The translations under genes and the position numbers were made by a program. Shown one piece after another: positions 35,061 to 43,118 of a stretch of DNA of 64,000 nt. The notes under the pieces are model-generated. The model saw only the letters and a program-made list of their open reading frames with translations. It had not been told where the DNA came from and did no database searches. Position 1 is the first letter of the stretch; each line of letters opens with the position of its first letter. Source of the stretch: Pollutibacter soli (lineage in GTDB: Bacteria; Bacteroidota; Bacteroidia; Chitinophagales; Chitinophagaceae); the NCBI GenBank assembly GCA_029269725.1, contig JARJHS010000006.1, positions 310,001-374,000 on the forward strand, given 5' to 3'.

Positions 35061-37091
35061 ATGATGATTCGATTGTTTCTTTCTTTCGCTTTTTTTATAG
35101 GATGTCTTCCGGCACTAACACAGGAGAATCCTCGCCAAAATTTCTGGAACCTTTCTTCCGCCGGTGGTATCACCTGGAACATCTCCCAATCCCCGCAACT
35201 CCCCCATGCTGATCATATCGAACTGTCAGGAACCAAGGTATCTGCCATCATCAATTACGAAATCAATAAAAACAAACAACTCATTCTTCATCGCGATATC
35301 ATCTTTCCGCAACTGCGTACATACGACCGCACGAATGGCGTGAGCTGGCAGAAGTTTCGCGCATATCGCAGACTAACCTATGGTTCGGAGATCGAGCCAA
35401 CTATTACCGACAGCATGGTGACCATTGTTTTTGACAAAGTTGATTCGGTAAGGATCGATGGCAAACTGGTTTTTTATCATACGCCGGTTCACGAAATCAC
35501 GCTCACGCGTACACTGTTTCCGTCGATGTCGGGAAGATTGTTTGTTGAGAAATGGACACTGACAAATAATGGAACAATTTCTAAAAAACTGCAAGTTGGT
35601 AATAATGCAACACAATCGACAATTTCCGGTTACAAAGGCATTTACCATAACAATACTTACAGCGAAGCCAAAACGGAAATCACATTGGCACCTGGCATTA
35701 CTTACAGTTTTGCCATTTATTTTGCTGCAGCCATTGATGATGAACCTGTGACCGGATTTGAATTCGCTGCTGTTGAAAAAGAGCGGGATGATTTCATGGC
35801 ATTCATGCAAAATAACCTTGTACTCGAGACAAACAATCCTGTACTGGATCAGCTGTTTTATTTTTCCAAAATACGGGCAGCTGAAAGCATTTTTGATTCG
35901 AAAATGGGATTGGTGCATTCACCTGGTGGTGGCAATTACTACGTGGGCATCTGGGCCAACGACCAGGCGGAATATAGCGGGCCATTCTTTCCGTTGCTGG
36001 GTTATGACAAAGGAATCATCGCCGCAAAGAATGCTTATATCAAATTCTTAAAACACATTCCCAAAGATGATAAGCCGATACAATATTCATTCGAGATCGA
36101 AGGTGATGTTATTGCATCAAACAAAGACCGCGGTGATGCTGCCATGATTGCTTATGGCGCTTCGCAGTACCTGCTGCGCTTAGGTGATCGTCAACTCGCG
36201 AAGGAAATCTGGCCGCTGATCGAATGGTGCCTCGATTACTGCAACCGCAAACTGAACAGCAAAGGTGTTGTAATGTCAAAGACTGATGAAATGGAAGGAA
36301 GAATTGCCACGGGCGATGCAAATCTCGCGACAAGTTCCTTGTACTATGGCGGACTGACTTCCGGAGCTGTGCTTGCTTCAGAGCTCGGCCTTAACAGGCT
36401 TTCCCAAACATATACGGCCCGAAAAATTGCCCTCGAAAAAAATATTGAAGCGCATTTCGGTTATCGCATCGACGGTTATGATACGTATCGCTATTTCGAC
36501 GGCAACGAACGTTTGCGTCATTGGATATCTCTTCCGCTGGCGATGGGCATCAACACAAGAGCAACAGCAACAGCCGATGCGTTGCTGGAAAAACTCTGGA
36601 CAGAAAATGGTGTACTCGTCGAACTGGATCCCAATAAAAAACCAGATCAGCAGACATTCTGGGATCGCGGTACGCTGTATGTACTTCGCGGTGTTTTAAA
36701 AGCAGGTTACCTGGATAAATCCATTCCAAAACTTATTACATTCTCAGAAAAAAGATTGCTGGGCGATCATGTGCCTTATGTCATCGAAGCCTATCCTGAA
36801 AATGATATGCAGCATCTCTCTGCTGAAAGTGCACTGTACTGCAGAATATTTATTGAAGGATTGCTGGGTCTTGAACAAGACGGATTTGCCGCATTCAGTA
36901 TTACACCGAATTTAAATCAACAGCTTCACGAATTAAAACTAAGAAATATGCATGTTGGGAAAGATGTGCTCAGCTTTGAATTGAGATTGGTGGAGGATAA
37001 GATTGAGACCAAGATTTTTGCGGATGGTAAACTAATAAAGTCGGGTAGTTTTAAAGCGGGGACGAAAGTGAAGTTTGTGATTCCGGAATAG
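35061..37091 (+). CDS. Secreted six-hairpin glycosidase-like protein
   Basis: The start at 35061 is preferred over the upstream 34959 because it yields a proper signal peptide (MMIRLFLSFAFFIGCLPALTQ), giving a 676-residue protein. The N-terminal 250 residues are a beta-sandwich-like domain (HIELSGTKVSAIINYEI, then LTRTLFPSMSGRLFVEKWTL). From about residue 290 an alpha/alpha barrel is suggested by PVLDQLFYFSKIRAAES, SPGGGNYYVGIWANDQAEY, GDAAMIAYGASQYLLR, WPLIEWCLDYCNRKL and QQTFWDRGTLYVLRGV, all resembling alpha-L-rhamnosidase/amylo-glucosidase-like six-hairpin enzymes. Glu and Asp residues in WANDQAEYSG may be catalytic. Substrate unknown. It is monocistronic and followed by a repeat-filled gap. 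Confidence 0.82.
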   Translation: MMIRLFLSFAFFIGCLPALTQENPRQNFWNLSSAGGITWNISQSPQLPHADHIELSGTKVSAIINYEINKNKQLILHRDIIFPQLRTYDRTNGVSWQKFRAYRRLTYGSEIEPTITDSMVTIVFDKVDSVRIDGKLVFYHTPVHEITLTRTLFPSMSGRLFVEKWTLTNNGTISKKLQVGNNATQSTISGYKGIYHNNTYSEAKTEITLAPGITYSFAIYFAAAIDDEPVTGFEFAAVEKERDDFMAFMQNNLVLETNNPVLDQLFYFSKIRAAESIFDSKMGLVHSPGGGNYYVGIWANDQAEYSGPFFPLLGYDKGIIAAKNAYIKFLKHIPKDDKPIQYSFEIEGDVIASNKDRGDAAMIAYGASQYLLRLGDRQLAKEIWPLIEWCLDYCNRKLNSKGVVMSKTDEMEGRIATGDANLATSSLYYGGLTSGAVLASELGLNRLSQTYTARKIALEKNIEAHFGYRIDGYDTYRYFDGNERLRHWISLPLAMGINTRATATADALLEKLWTENGVLVELDPNKKPDQQTFWDRGTLYVLRGVLKAGYLDKSIPKLITFSEKRLLGDHVPYVIEAYPENDMQHLSAESALYCRIFIEGLLGLEQDGFAAFSITPNLNQQLHELKLRNMHVGKDVLSFELRLVEDKIETKIFADGKLIKSGSFKAGTKVKFVIPE

Positions 37092-37167
37092 GTCGCTCAT
37101 GCGTTCAAATTTTTTATATGACAACTTTCGTTGGAACGCTACTTAAAATTTCTTTTAACTCTGTCTC

Positions 37168-37455
37168 ACTTGTTGGTGTTCCCGTGAAAATCCTTCACTT
37201 CAAAAGTTTTTCGGTAACACCAACAAGTATTTTCTTAACTTAATCACACTTGTTGGTGTTCCCATCAAATTTCCCTCAACTCAAAAATATTTCCAAGGAA
37301 CACCAACAAGTATTGGAATCTCACGATAACAGTTTCTTACTTTCGTTGGCGCTACTTAAACCGAAAATCATACGCTTTTAAACTCTGTCACGCTTGTTGG
37401 TGTTCCCCGCAAAAAATCTTCAATTCGAAAATGTTTCCCAGGAACACCAACAAGT
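37168..37455. repeat. Three ACTTGTTGGTGTTCC hairpins
   Basis: Stem-loops at 37168-37228, 37248-37311 and 37393-37454 each consist of ACTTGTTGGTGTTCC (13-15 bp) and its complement GGAACACCAACAAGT, with about 33-38 bases between. A longer unit, ACTTTCGTTGG..CGCTACTTAAA..AACTCTGTC, precedes the first and third (37123 and 37339). They fill the 697-base gap after the glycosidase-like gene; the rest of this gap shows nothing else except the terminator at 37738. Confidence 0.85.
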
Positions 37456-37737
37456 ATTTAATGAACATGAGCACCCACGATTAGAGGTTGCTTCCTTGCG
37501 AATCAAATTATAGAAAACCTGTGGGCTGAGAATGAAAATTTAATTCCCTTATAATTCGTGAAAAGAAAAAACCAAAAGATATTATGTTATGGGAAAGATC
37601 CTGCAGGTGTGAGCACCGACTCCCCTCCGGCTCATCTCATCGCAGCCCGAAAAATTGGTAAGTTGGAGAACCCTTAGTTTCGCATCTTACGCATTCATTC
37701 AAAATGTAAAATCGTTCCCGTTATCAGACATAACTGG

Positions 37738-37773
37738 AAAAAAAGGAACCACTACATCACATCCTGTGGTTCC
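37738..37773 (-). terminator. Rho-independent terminator of the 37789 lipoprotein gene
   Basis: On the minus strand GGAACCAC / GTGGTTCC makes an 8-bp stem with a 13-base loop followed directly by seven T residues. It starts 16 bases after the lipoprotein stop codon. Confidence 0.85.
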
Positions 37774-37788
37774 CTAAAAGTTATTGTG

Positions 37789-38595
37789 TTAATCGCACCC
37801 ATAATAATATTGCTCCCATCTTACCGGATATGCAGGTGTTACAGGAAGGTTACTCGTTGTTGTCACTTTAGTTACCCTGCCTTTACTATCCTGTTCATAT
37901 GTGATTGTATCGTCCAGAACTTTTTTACCTTGAACTTTATCCCATGTAACCTGCTTCGATGGAAAGTTTTTACTGGGGAATCTCGAGGTAGTCAGCAATA
38001 ATGCATCGCTATTCAGTCTGTTGGTAAAAGGTATCCCCGTATATTCGAGTGTGTCAGTATAAGTCAGGATTCCATTTTGAAAGTATTCGCTATGAGATAA
38101 ATTTCCACCTTTATTGTAAAAATTGGTTTTAGCAATCGTGTCGCCTCTTACGATCCGGATGGTAGTCAGCGCATCACTTCCGTAAATAAAATGCAAGGTA
38201 TCAGATTCACCATAGTTAACCGGAAACTCTTCAACTCCCATTGCAGTTAGTTTTCCCTGGCTATCATAAACACCTGTTCGTTCAAGCTTTTTATATACCC
38301 CGGATTGAAGATAAGTCCACGATGCAAGTTTACCATCAGCACGGTATTTATATTCAAAGGCAAAGCCAGCGATATTACCTGTGAAGTTTGATTCTCTTGT
38401 CATCTGACCTTTAGAATCGTAGTTATAACGCATGGTATAAATACTTGCTGTTGGATTGGTTTGACCTAGCATCGAATCAATTCCGCAAAATTTTGGAGTA
38501 TCATCGGGATTATTTTCGGAAGGCTTACTGCAGGACAAAAAAAAGATACCTGAAAATAAAACAGAGATAAACACATTAAACTTTAAATTCAGCAT
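37789..38595 (-). CDS. YD-type lipoprotein, paralogue 1
   Basis: This is a 268-residue protein with signal peptide and lipobox FFLSC (C22). The mature part carries YD-like motifs (MRYNYDSKGQMTRES, FEYKYRADGKLASW, GVYDSQGKLTAMG, ITYEQDSKGRVTKVT), as in RHS/YD-repeat beta-proteins but short. It ends in WEQYYYGCD. The gene at 39129 is a full-length paralogue (common features CGxDSM near the N-terminus, FPSK(N/H)(F/Y)PS, YE.D..GR.TK(V/I)T). A dead third copy lies between them. Probably a surface lipoprotein of unknown function. A strong terminator follows. Confidence 0.9.
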   Translation of the reverse strand: MLNLKFNVFISVLFSGIFFLSCSKPSENNPDDTPKFCGIDSMLGQTNPTASIYTMRYNYDSKGQMTRESNFTGNIAGFAFEYKYRADGKLASWTYLQSGVYKKLERTGVYDSQGKLTAMGVEEFPVNYGESDTLHFIYGSDALTTIRIVRGDTIAKTNFYNKGGNLSHSEYFQNGILTYTDTLEYTGIPFTNRLNSDALLLTTSRFPSKNFPSKQVTWDKVQGKKVLDDTITYEQDSKGRVTKVTTTSNLPVTPAYPVRWEQYYYGCD

Positions 38596-38611
38596 AATAA
38601 TTCTATTGACG

Positions 38612-39097
38612 TTAAATATTGAAATTTTTGCGAGTTGTATACATCACAGGAAGATCCATATGATCTGTTGTGAAAATACAAGAGTCATCACAGTAAACCC
38701 TGTCGTTGATTACATCGTAGTTCTTGTGATCATAGCCCTGGGCCATCCAATCGGCTCCGTAAATAAATTTGAACCCTTCAGACGATCTTTCATCAGCAAG
38801 TTTGCGCAGCATACCGGTTGGGTTTTCACCCGCACCGTAAGTATATTCCTCAGTAGTTGAGTGTACACCGTTTTCGAAAAATTTTGTTTCATTATGCCTG
38901 CGCTGGTCATCATACTGAAAAATCTATTATTGTTCACTTGTCTGACCACCGGAAGCTGAGGTTCCGATCAAGGAATCGAGACTGCAATCAGAAGTGTCAA
39001 CGAGCGGTTCACCGCCTTTGTTTGTACATGCATACAACAGACTGCAGAATAAAATCAGCGGGATGATTTGACTTGCAAAAGTCCGTAGGCAAAGCAT
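38612..39097 (-). pseudogene. YD-type lipoprotein, paralogue 2, interrupted by two stops
   Basis: From ATG 39097 the frame encodes a lipoprotein start (MLCLRTFASQIIPLILFCSL then LYAC), continues through DCSLDSLIGTSASGGQTSEQ, then meets TAA and TAG back to back (38924-38929). The same frame then goes on to 38612 with IFQYDDQRRHNETKFFENG and a charged C-terminus (GFKFIYGADWMAQGYDHKN). The CSLDS and YDD..R.NE segments parallel CGIDSM and YDSKGQ of the flanking paralogues. No base is lost between the halves, so this is nonsense decay, not a frameshift. A short lipoprotein of 56 residues could still be made. Confidence 0.8.
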
Positions 39098-39128
39098 GGT
39101 ATTTCCTGTTATTTCTTATGTGATCAGA

Positions 39129-39968
39129 TTATTTGCAGCTATACCAATACCGATAGGTTCGATCTTCCGGCGGCGTGATGTGCGTGATATTACTTTTAAG
39201 CGTAATCTTTGTTGGCCGGCCATCTGTATCGAATTCATACCCGTAACTATCGTCTATCATTCTGTTCTGCGAGAAGACATCATAAACAATTTTCCGCGAT
39301 GGATAATGTTTCGAAGGCAAAACTTTATTCATCAACTGATCAGCCGATTTTTCCAGGATAGGAATATTCAGTTGTGACGAATAAGCTATCGAGTCAATGA
39401 ATTGCAACTGCCCACTGAGATAATGCTCGCTGCGAACCAGGTCTTCATCTTCATAAAAATGAATGCTATGATAGGCAGTATCGCCATCATCGATGTTGGC
39501 GGTTGTAAATTTCTGTGACGCATAACCGAAACTGGCAAGTCGTTCTGCAAAACCCCCTACGCCCCACCCCTCCTGTGTGTATCCAGTCATACGACCCTGT
39601 ACATCATAAATGGCTTTTCTATCACGGAGCAGATCACCGGTTGTATTTCGCTCAATCCAGGAAATCACATTTCCTTCGGCATTGAAGTTGTAATGATAGC
39701 TATACAATTTGTATAAGGGACCGTAAACACTGATGGTGGTGGTTCTTCCTTTATCATCATATTCATAATAGTACATATTCGGTGGCGCAGAAGGAGTTAT
39801 GGTGAAATACATGGAATCGGGTCCGCAGGGCTTGACCTGGACATCTGCTTCTCTAACCGGACTTTTACTACAGGATATTACGCATATAACAACAATGCAT
39901 AATGCAAAAAAATCAGTTGAAAGGAAAATATTCTTTCGTTGAACTTTTCTGAATACTCCGGCTCTCAT
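39129..39968 (-). CDS. YD-type lipoprotein, paralogue 3
   Basis: This is a 279-residue protein with an N-terminal signal (FFALCIVVICVISC) and lipobox cysteine. The mature sequence has CGPDSMYF, YYYEYDDKGRTTTIS, YHYNFNAEGNVISW, AIYDVQGRMTGYT, LPSKHYPSRKIVYD and YGYEFDTDGRPTKITLK, all matching paralogue 1 at 37789. A possible shorter start exists after the first basic residues, but the first ATG gives a normal lipoprotein signal length. It lies 31 bases upstream of the dead copy and may once have been its operon partner. The function is unknown; the three copies form a small tandem family that is diverging. Confidence 0.9.
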   Translation of the reverse strand: MRAGVFRKVQRKNIFLSTDFFALCIVVICVISCSKSPVREADVQVKPCGPDSMYFTITPSAPPNMYYYEYDDKGRTTTISVYGPLYKLYSYHYNFNAEGNVISWIERNTTGDLLRDRKAIYDVQGRMTGYTQEGWGVGGFAERLASFGYASQKFTTANIDDGDTAYHSIHFYEDEDLVRSEHYLSGQLQFIDSIAYSSQLNIPILEKSADQLMNKVLPSKHYPSRKIVYDVFSQNRMIDDSYGYEFDTDGRPTKITLKSNITHITPPEDRTYRYWYSCK

Positions 39969-40070
39969 GGTACGATAGTGGATTTGGTTAGCAATTAAAT
40001 CCCGGCAATATTGATTGCCAAAAGCAAAATAGTCATTTTAAACGAAACAGAACGTAGAGGTATTGCCTAA

Positions 40071-40120
40071 CTCACCCCCGGCCCCTCTCGTTGCTTCGCA
40101 AGAGAGGGGTCTGGGGTGAG
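40071..40120. repeat. GC-rich dispersed palindrome, copy 2
   Basis: CTCACCCCCGGCCCCTCTCG, TTGCTTCG, then CAAGAGAGGGGTCTGGGGTGAG. It overlaps the 3' end of the uvrA2-like gene and provides its last codons and stop. Confidence 0.8.
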
Positions 40121-42648
40121 AGAACCCGATGAAGATAGATAGCTGTTTTACTGGCTTTATTTCCAGCAACTTCAACAGGCGTTCCCTGCGCAATAACCTT
40201 TCCTCCCTCTTCCCCCGCGCCGGGACCAATATCGATTACCCAATCGCTACCGGCCACGATCTGCATATCGTGTTCGACAACGATCACAGTATCCCCTGCA
40301 TCAACAAGGCGATTCAATTGCGCTGCAAGTTTTTCTGTATCTGACGGATGAAGACCGGTAGTCGGTTCATCTAATATATACAGCGTGTCACCGCGACCGG
40401 CACGCTGCAATTCTGTTGCTAGTTTGATTCTCTGTGCTTCACCACCGGATAATTCTGTTGCAGGCTGCCCAAGGCGAACATATCCCAATCCCACTTCATG
40501 CAACACATTCAGCGAACGACTGACCTGCTGATCTTCTGAAAAAAATGCAAGCGCTTCATCAACTGTCAAGCCAAGAACTTCAGCAATGTTTTTCTCTTTA
40601 TATTTTATCTCGAGTGTTTTTGAATTGTATCTCGTTCCGTTACAAACCGGGCATGGCGCATAAACACTTGGAAGAAACAACAATTCCACCATCACAAATC
40701 CTTCGCCTTCGCAATTTTCGCATCTGCCTTTTCCGACGTTGAAAGAAAACCGGCCGGCATCATAACGGCGGGCCTTAGCCGCTTTCGTGGATGCAAAAAG
40801 TTTCCTCACATGATCAAACAATCCAGTATACGTTGCAAGGTTTGAACGCGGTGTTCGCCCGATCGGCTTCTGATCAACCTGCACGAGCCGTTTTATGGAT
40901 TCAATACCTGAAACAATTTTTCCTCCCAGCGTCTGAACGGTTTCCTCCTGCAACTTATCTGATTCTTCTTCTGCAGGCTGCAATACATGACCCAGGTGTT
41001 CAGCTACCAGTTCGACCAACACCTGGCTCACGAGGCTGGATTTACCCGAACCTGAAACTCCCGTTACACTAGTGAATACTCCAAGAGGGAAAGATACGTC
41101 CAGGTTGTAAAGATTATTTCTGGTGACGCCTTCCAGTGTTAGCCAGCCTTTTGGTTCACGATCCTTTGGTTCTGTAAATAGATTTTCGTGAAATAGATAT
41201 TTCGCTGTTTTTGATTCTGAAATATTTTTTAAGCCATCTGCCGGACCACTATACAATATCTCTCCGCCTTTTTCGCCCGCGTCCGGACCAATGTCAACGA
41301 TCCAGTCCGCATGACGTATCACATCAGGTTCATGTTCCACAACAAACAAACTGTTTCCCGAAGCTTTTAACAGATCAAGCACTTTGATCAAAGCTTCGGT
41401 ATCTGCGGGATGCAATCCAGCAGAAGGTTCATCCAGCACATACACAACACCAAAAAGATTGGAATGCACCTGTGTAGCAAGACGCAGGCGCTGCAATTCC
41501 CCAGGCGATAAAGTCGGTGTACTTCTTTCAAGGGATAGATAACCAAGACCAAGATCCAGCAATACATTTATTCTGGCAACAAGATCTTCTGCAATTCGCT
41601 GTGTGACGATCATTTTCTCCTGCGACGACTGACGGAATTTCTTCGTCGCTGATCCATCTGCGAATGGTTTGAAAACTGTCATCAGTCGTTTCAATGGCAG
41701 ACGGGAAAGTTCCGTGATATCATGTTCATCAAATTTCACCGATAATGATTCCTGACGAAGTCGTTTACCCTTACACGTCGGGCACTCACTTCCGATCATG
41801 TATTGCGACACACGTTTCTTCATCAATGCACTCTGCGTATTTGCAAATGTGTGCAGCACATATTTTCTTGCTCCGGTAAACGTGCCCATATAACTCGGTT
41901 CCATTTTTCTGCGGATAGCATCCTTCACTTCCTCTCGATTGAATCCTGCATATACAGGAACAGTGGGTTGTTCATCCGTAAACAAAATCCAGTCACGATC
42001 TTTTTTTGGCATTTTTTTCCATGGGACATCTACATCATAGCCCAGGGTGGTTAAAATATCGCGCAGGTTCTGCCCCTGCCATGCGCTGGGCCATGCCGCA
42101 ATTGCGCGTTCGCGGATAGTGAGGTTGTCATCAAGTACCATTGATTCTTCCGTGACCTCATATACACGTCCAAGCCCGTGACATTGCGGGCATGCGCCCT
42201 CGGGCGTATTTGGTGAAAATGATTCAGCATACAGCAACTGTTGTCCTTTCGGATAATCGCCCGCACGCGAATAAAGCATACGCAATAAGTTAGACAGTGT
42301 GGTCACAGACCCTACGGACGACCTTGTTGTCGGCGATCCCCGTTGTTGTTGCAGTGCCACAGCAGGAGGGAGCCCATCGATGCTGTCCACCACCGGAACA
42401 GGCATCTGGTGAAATAAACGTCGCGCATATGGAGAAACCGATTCGAGATAACGACGCTGGGCCTCGGCATATAAAGTGCCAAATGCCAGCGAAGATTTTC
42501 CGGATCCCGACACACCAGTAAAAACGACGAGCGCATCGCGTGGTACCTGGAGTGAGATATTTTTCAGGTTATGTTCACGCGCTCCGCTGATGTGAACGAA
42601 ACCGTCGTGGAGTTTGTCGGGATTGTGTTGGGGCATATGTTGGAGCAT
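40072..42648 (-). CDS. uvrA: UvrA2-type excinuclease subunit A paralogue
   Basis: The protein is about 858 residues from 42648 (MLQHMPQHN); ATG 42636 is also possible, while the longest frame starts in a GC-rich repeat and is rejected. Two ABC ATPase halves are present. The first has FTGVSGSGKSSLAFGTLYAE (Walker A) and LSPGELQRLRLATQ (signature) with YVLDEPSAGLHPAD (Walker B). The second has VTGVSGSGKSSLVSQVL, LSGGEAQRIKLATEL and YILDEPTTGLHPSD. Zinc-finger pairs CPQC, CPTC, CENC and CPVC are present. The length is shorter than canonical UvrA (about 940), as in UvrA2 paralogues with a reduced UvrB-binding region, which are linked to DNA-lesion or drug tolerance. The last 19 or so residues (about HRVLSPQTPLLRSNERGRG) come from the GC-rich repeat. 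Confidence 0.92.
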   Translation of the reverse strand: MLQHMPQHNPDKLHDGFVHISGAREHNLKNISLQVPRDALVVFTGVSGSGKSSLAFGTLYAEAQRRYLESVSPYARRLFHQMPVPVVDSIDGLPPAVALQQQRGSPTTRSSVGSVTTLSNLLRMLYSRAGDYPKGQQLLYAESFSPNTPEGACPQCHGLGRVYEVTEESMVLDDNLTIRERAIAAWPSAWQGQNLRDILTTLGYDVDVPWKKMPKKDRDWILFTDEQPTVPVYAGFNREEVKDAIRRKMEPSYMGTFTGARKYVLHTFANTQSALMKKRVSQYMIGSECPTCKGKRLRQESLSVKFDEHDITELSRLPLKRLMTVFKPFADGSATKKFRQSSQEKMIVTQRIAEDLVARINVLLDLGLGYLSLERSTPTLSPGELQRLRLATQVHSNLFGVVYVLDEPSAGLHPADTEALIKVLDLLKASGNSLFVVEHEPDVIRHADWIVDIGPDAGEKGGEILYSGPADGLKNISESKTAKYLFHENLFTEPKDREPKGWLTLEGVTRNNLYNLDVSFPLGVFTSVTGVSGSGKSSLVSQVLVELVAEHLGHVLQPAEEESDKLQEETVQTLGGKIVSGIESIKRLVQVDQKPIGRTPRSNLATYTGLFDHVRKLFASTKAAKARRYDAGRFSFNVGKGRCENCEGEGFVMVELLFLPSVYAPCPVCNGTRYNSKTLEIKYKEKNIAEVLGLTVDEALAFFSEDQQVSRSLNVLHEVGLGYVRLGQPATELSGGEAQRIKLATELQRAGRGDTLYILDEPTTGLHPSDTEKLAAQLNRLVDAGDTVIVVEHDMQIVAGSDWVIDIGPGAGEEGGKVIAQGTPVEVAGNKASKTAIYLHRVLSPQTPLLRSNERGRG

Positions 42649-43118
42649 GAAAATATTGTGCCCTGACTCACCCCTCCCTCCCCTCTCGCTTCGCGATTGA
42701 AGGATGAATAAAGGACTACTATAGCTTCGCAACCGATATTAAACAATTATAAATTGTCCATTGTCAGGAAATACAATTTTTTTTATGCTTGGCGATAGGT
42801 TGCCTGAAGCATTTATTAAAATTTATCGTGGTGCTGAGAGCACTTGAGTAGTGTCAATGTTGTTGCGGGTTCCGTGTTTGCATTCACCCTGCCCCTGTCT
42901 CAATGCGAGATAGAGGGGTCAAAAAAGGACAACCATAGCTTTTGCAACGGAAAGTATACCTGAAATATCTAACCAGCATTCAACGAAAATTAAACTTGCG
43001 TATGAAGCGATTGAGAACAATAACTCATTCATTTATTCACGGCATAACGAAAATGCAAAAAATAACGACGTTGCCGGATGAAGTGCAGAATCTTTGATTT
43101 AGTGCAAATACTCAACAA
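42649..43118. other. Intergenic region with two further GC-rich palindromes
   Basis: It holds two degenerate copies of the GC-rich palindrome (42666-42703, CACCCCTCCCTCCCCTCTCG; 42884-42920, TCACCCTGCCCCTGTCTC), each followed by a related tail (GGACTACTATAGCTTCGCAA at 42713 and GGACAACCATAGCTTTTGCA at 42928). No gene is seen here. Confidence 0.7.

Noticed and set aside
37168-37455. Regular repeats that might be a CRISPR array
   Set aside because: Repeats alternate in orientation as hairpin arms, spacers are not uniform in length, and there are no cas genes.
38606-39377. Plus-strand frames over the lipoprotein cluster
   Set aside because: The minus strand carries the recognisable lipoprotein paralogues in this interval, including the pseudogene.
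42649-42732. N-terminal extension of the UvrA2-like protein
   Set aside because: The extra 28 residues are encoded by a GC-rich repeat and do not resemble UvrA; ATG 42648 or 42636 starts where family similarity begins.
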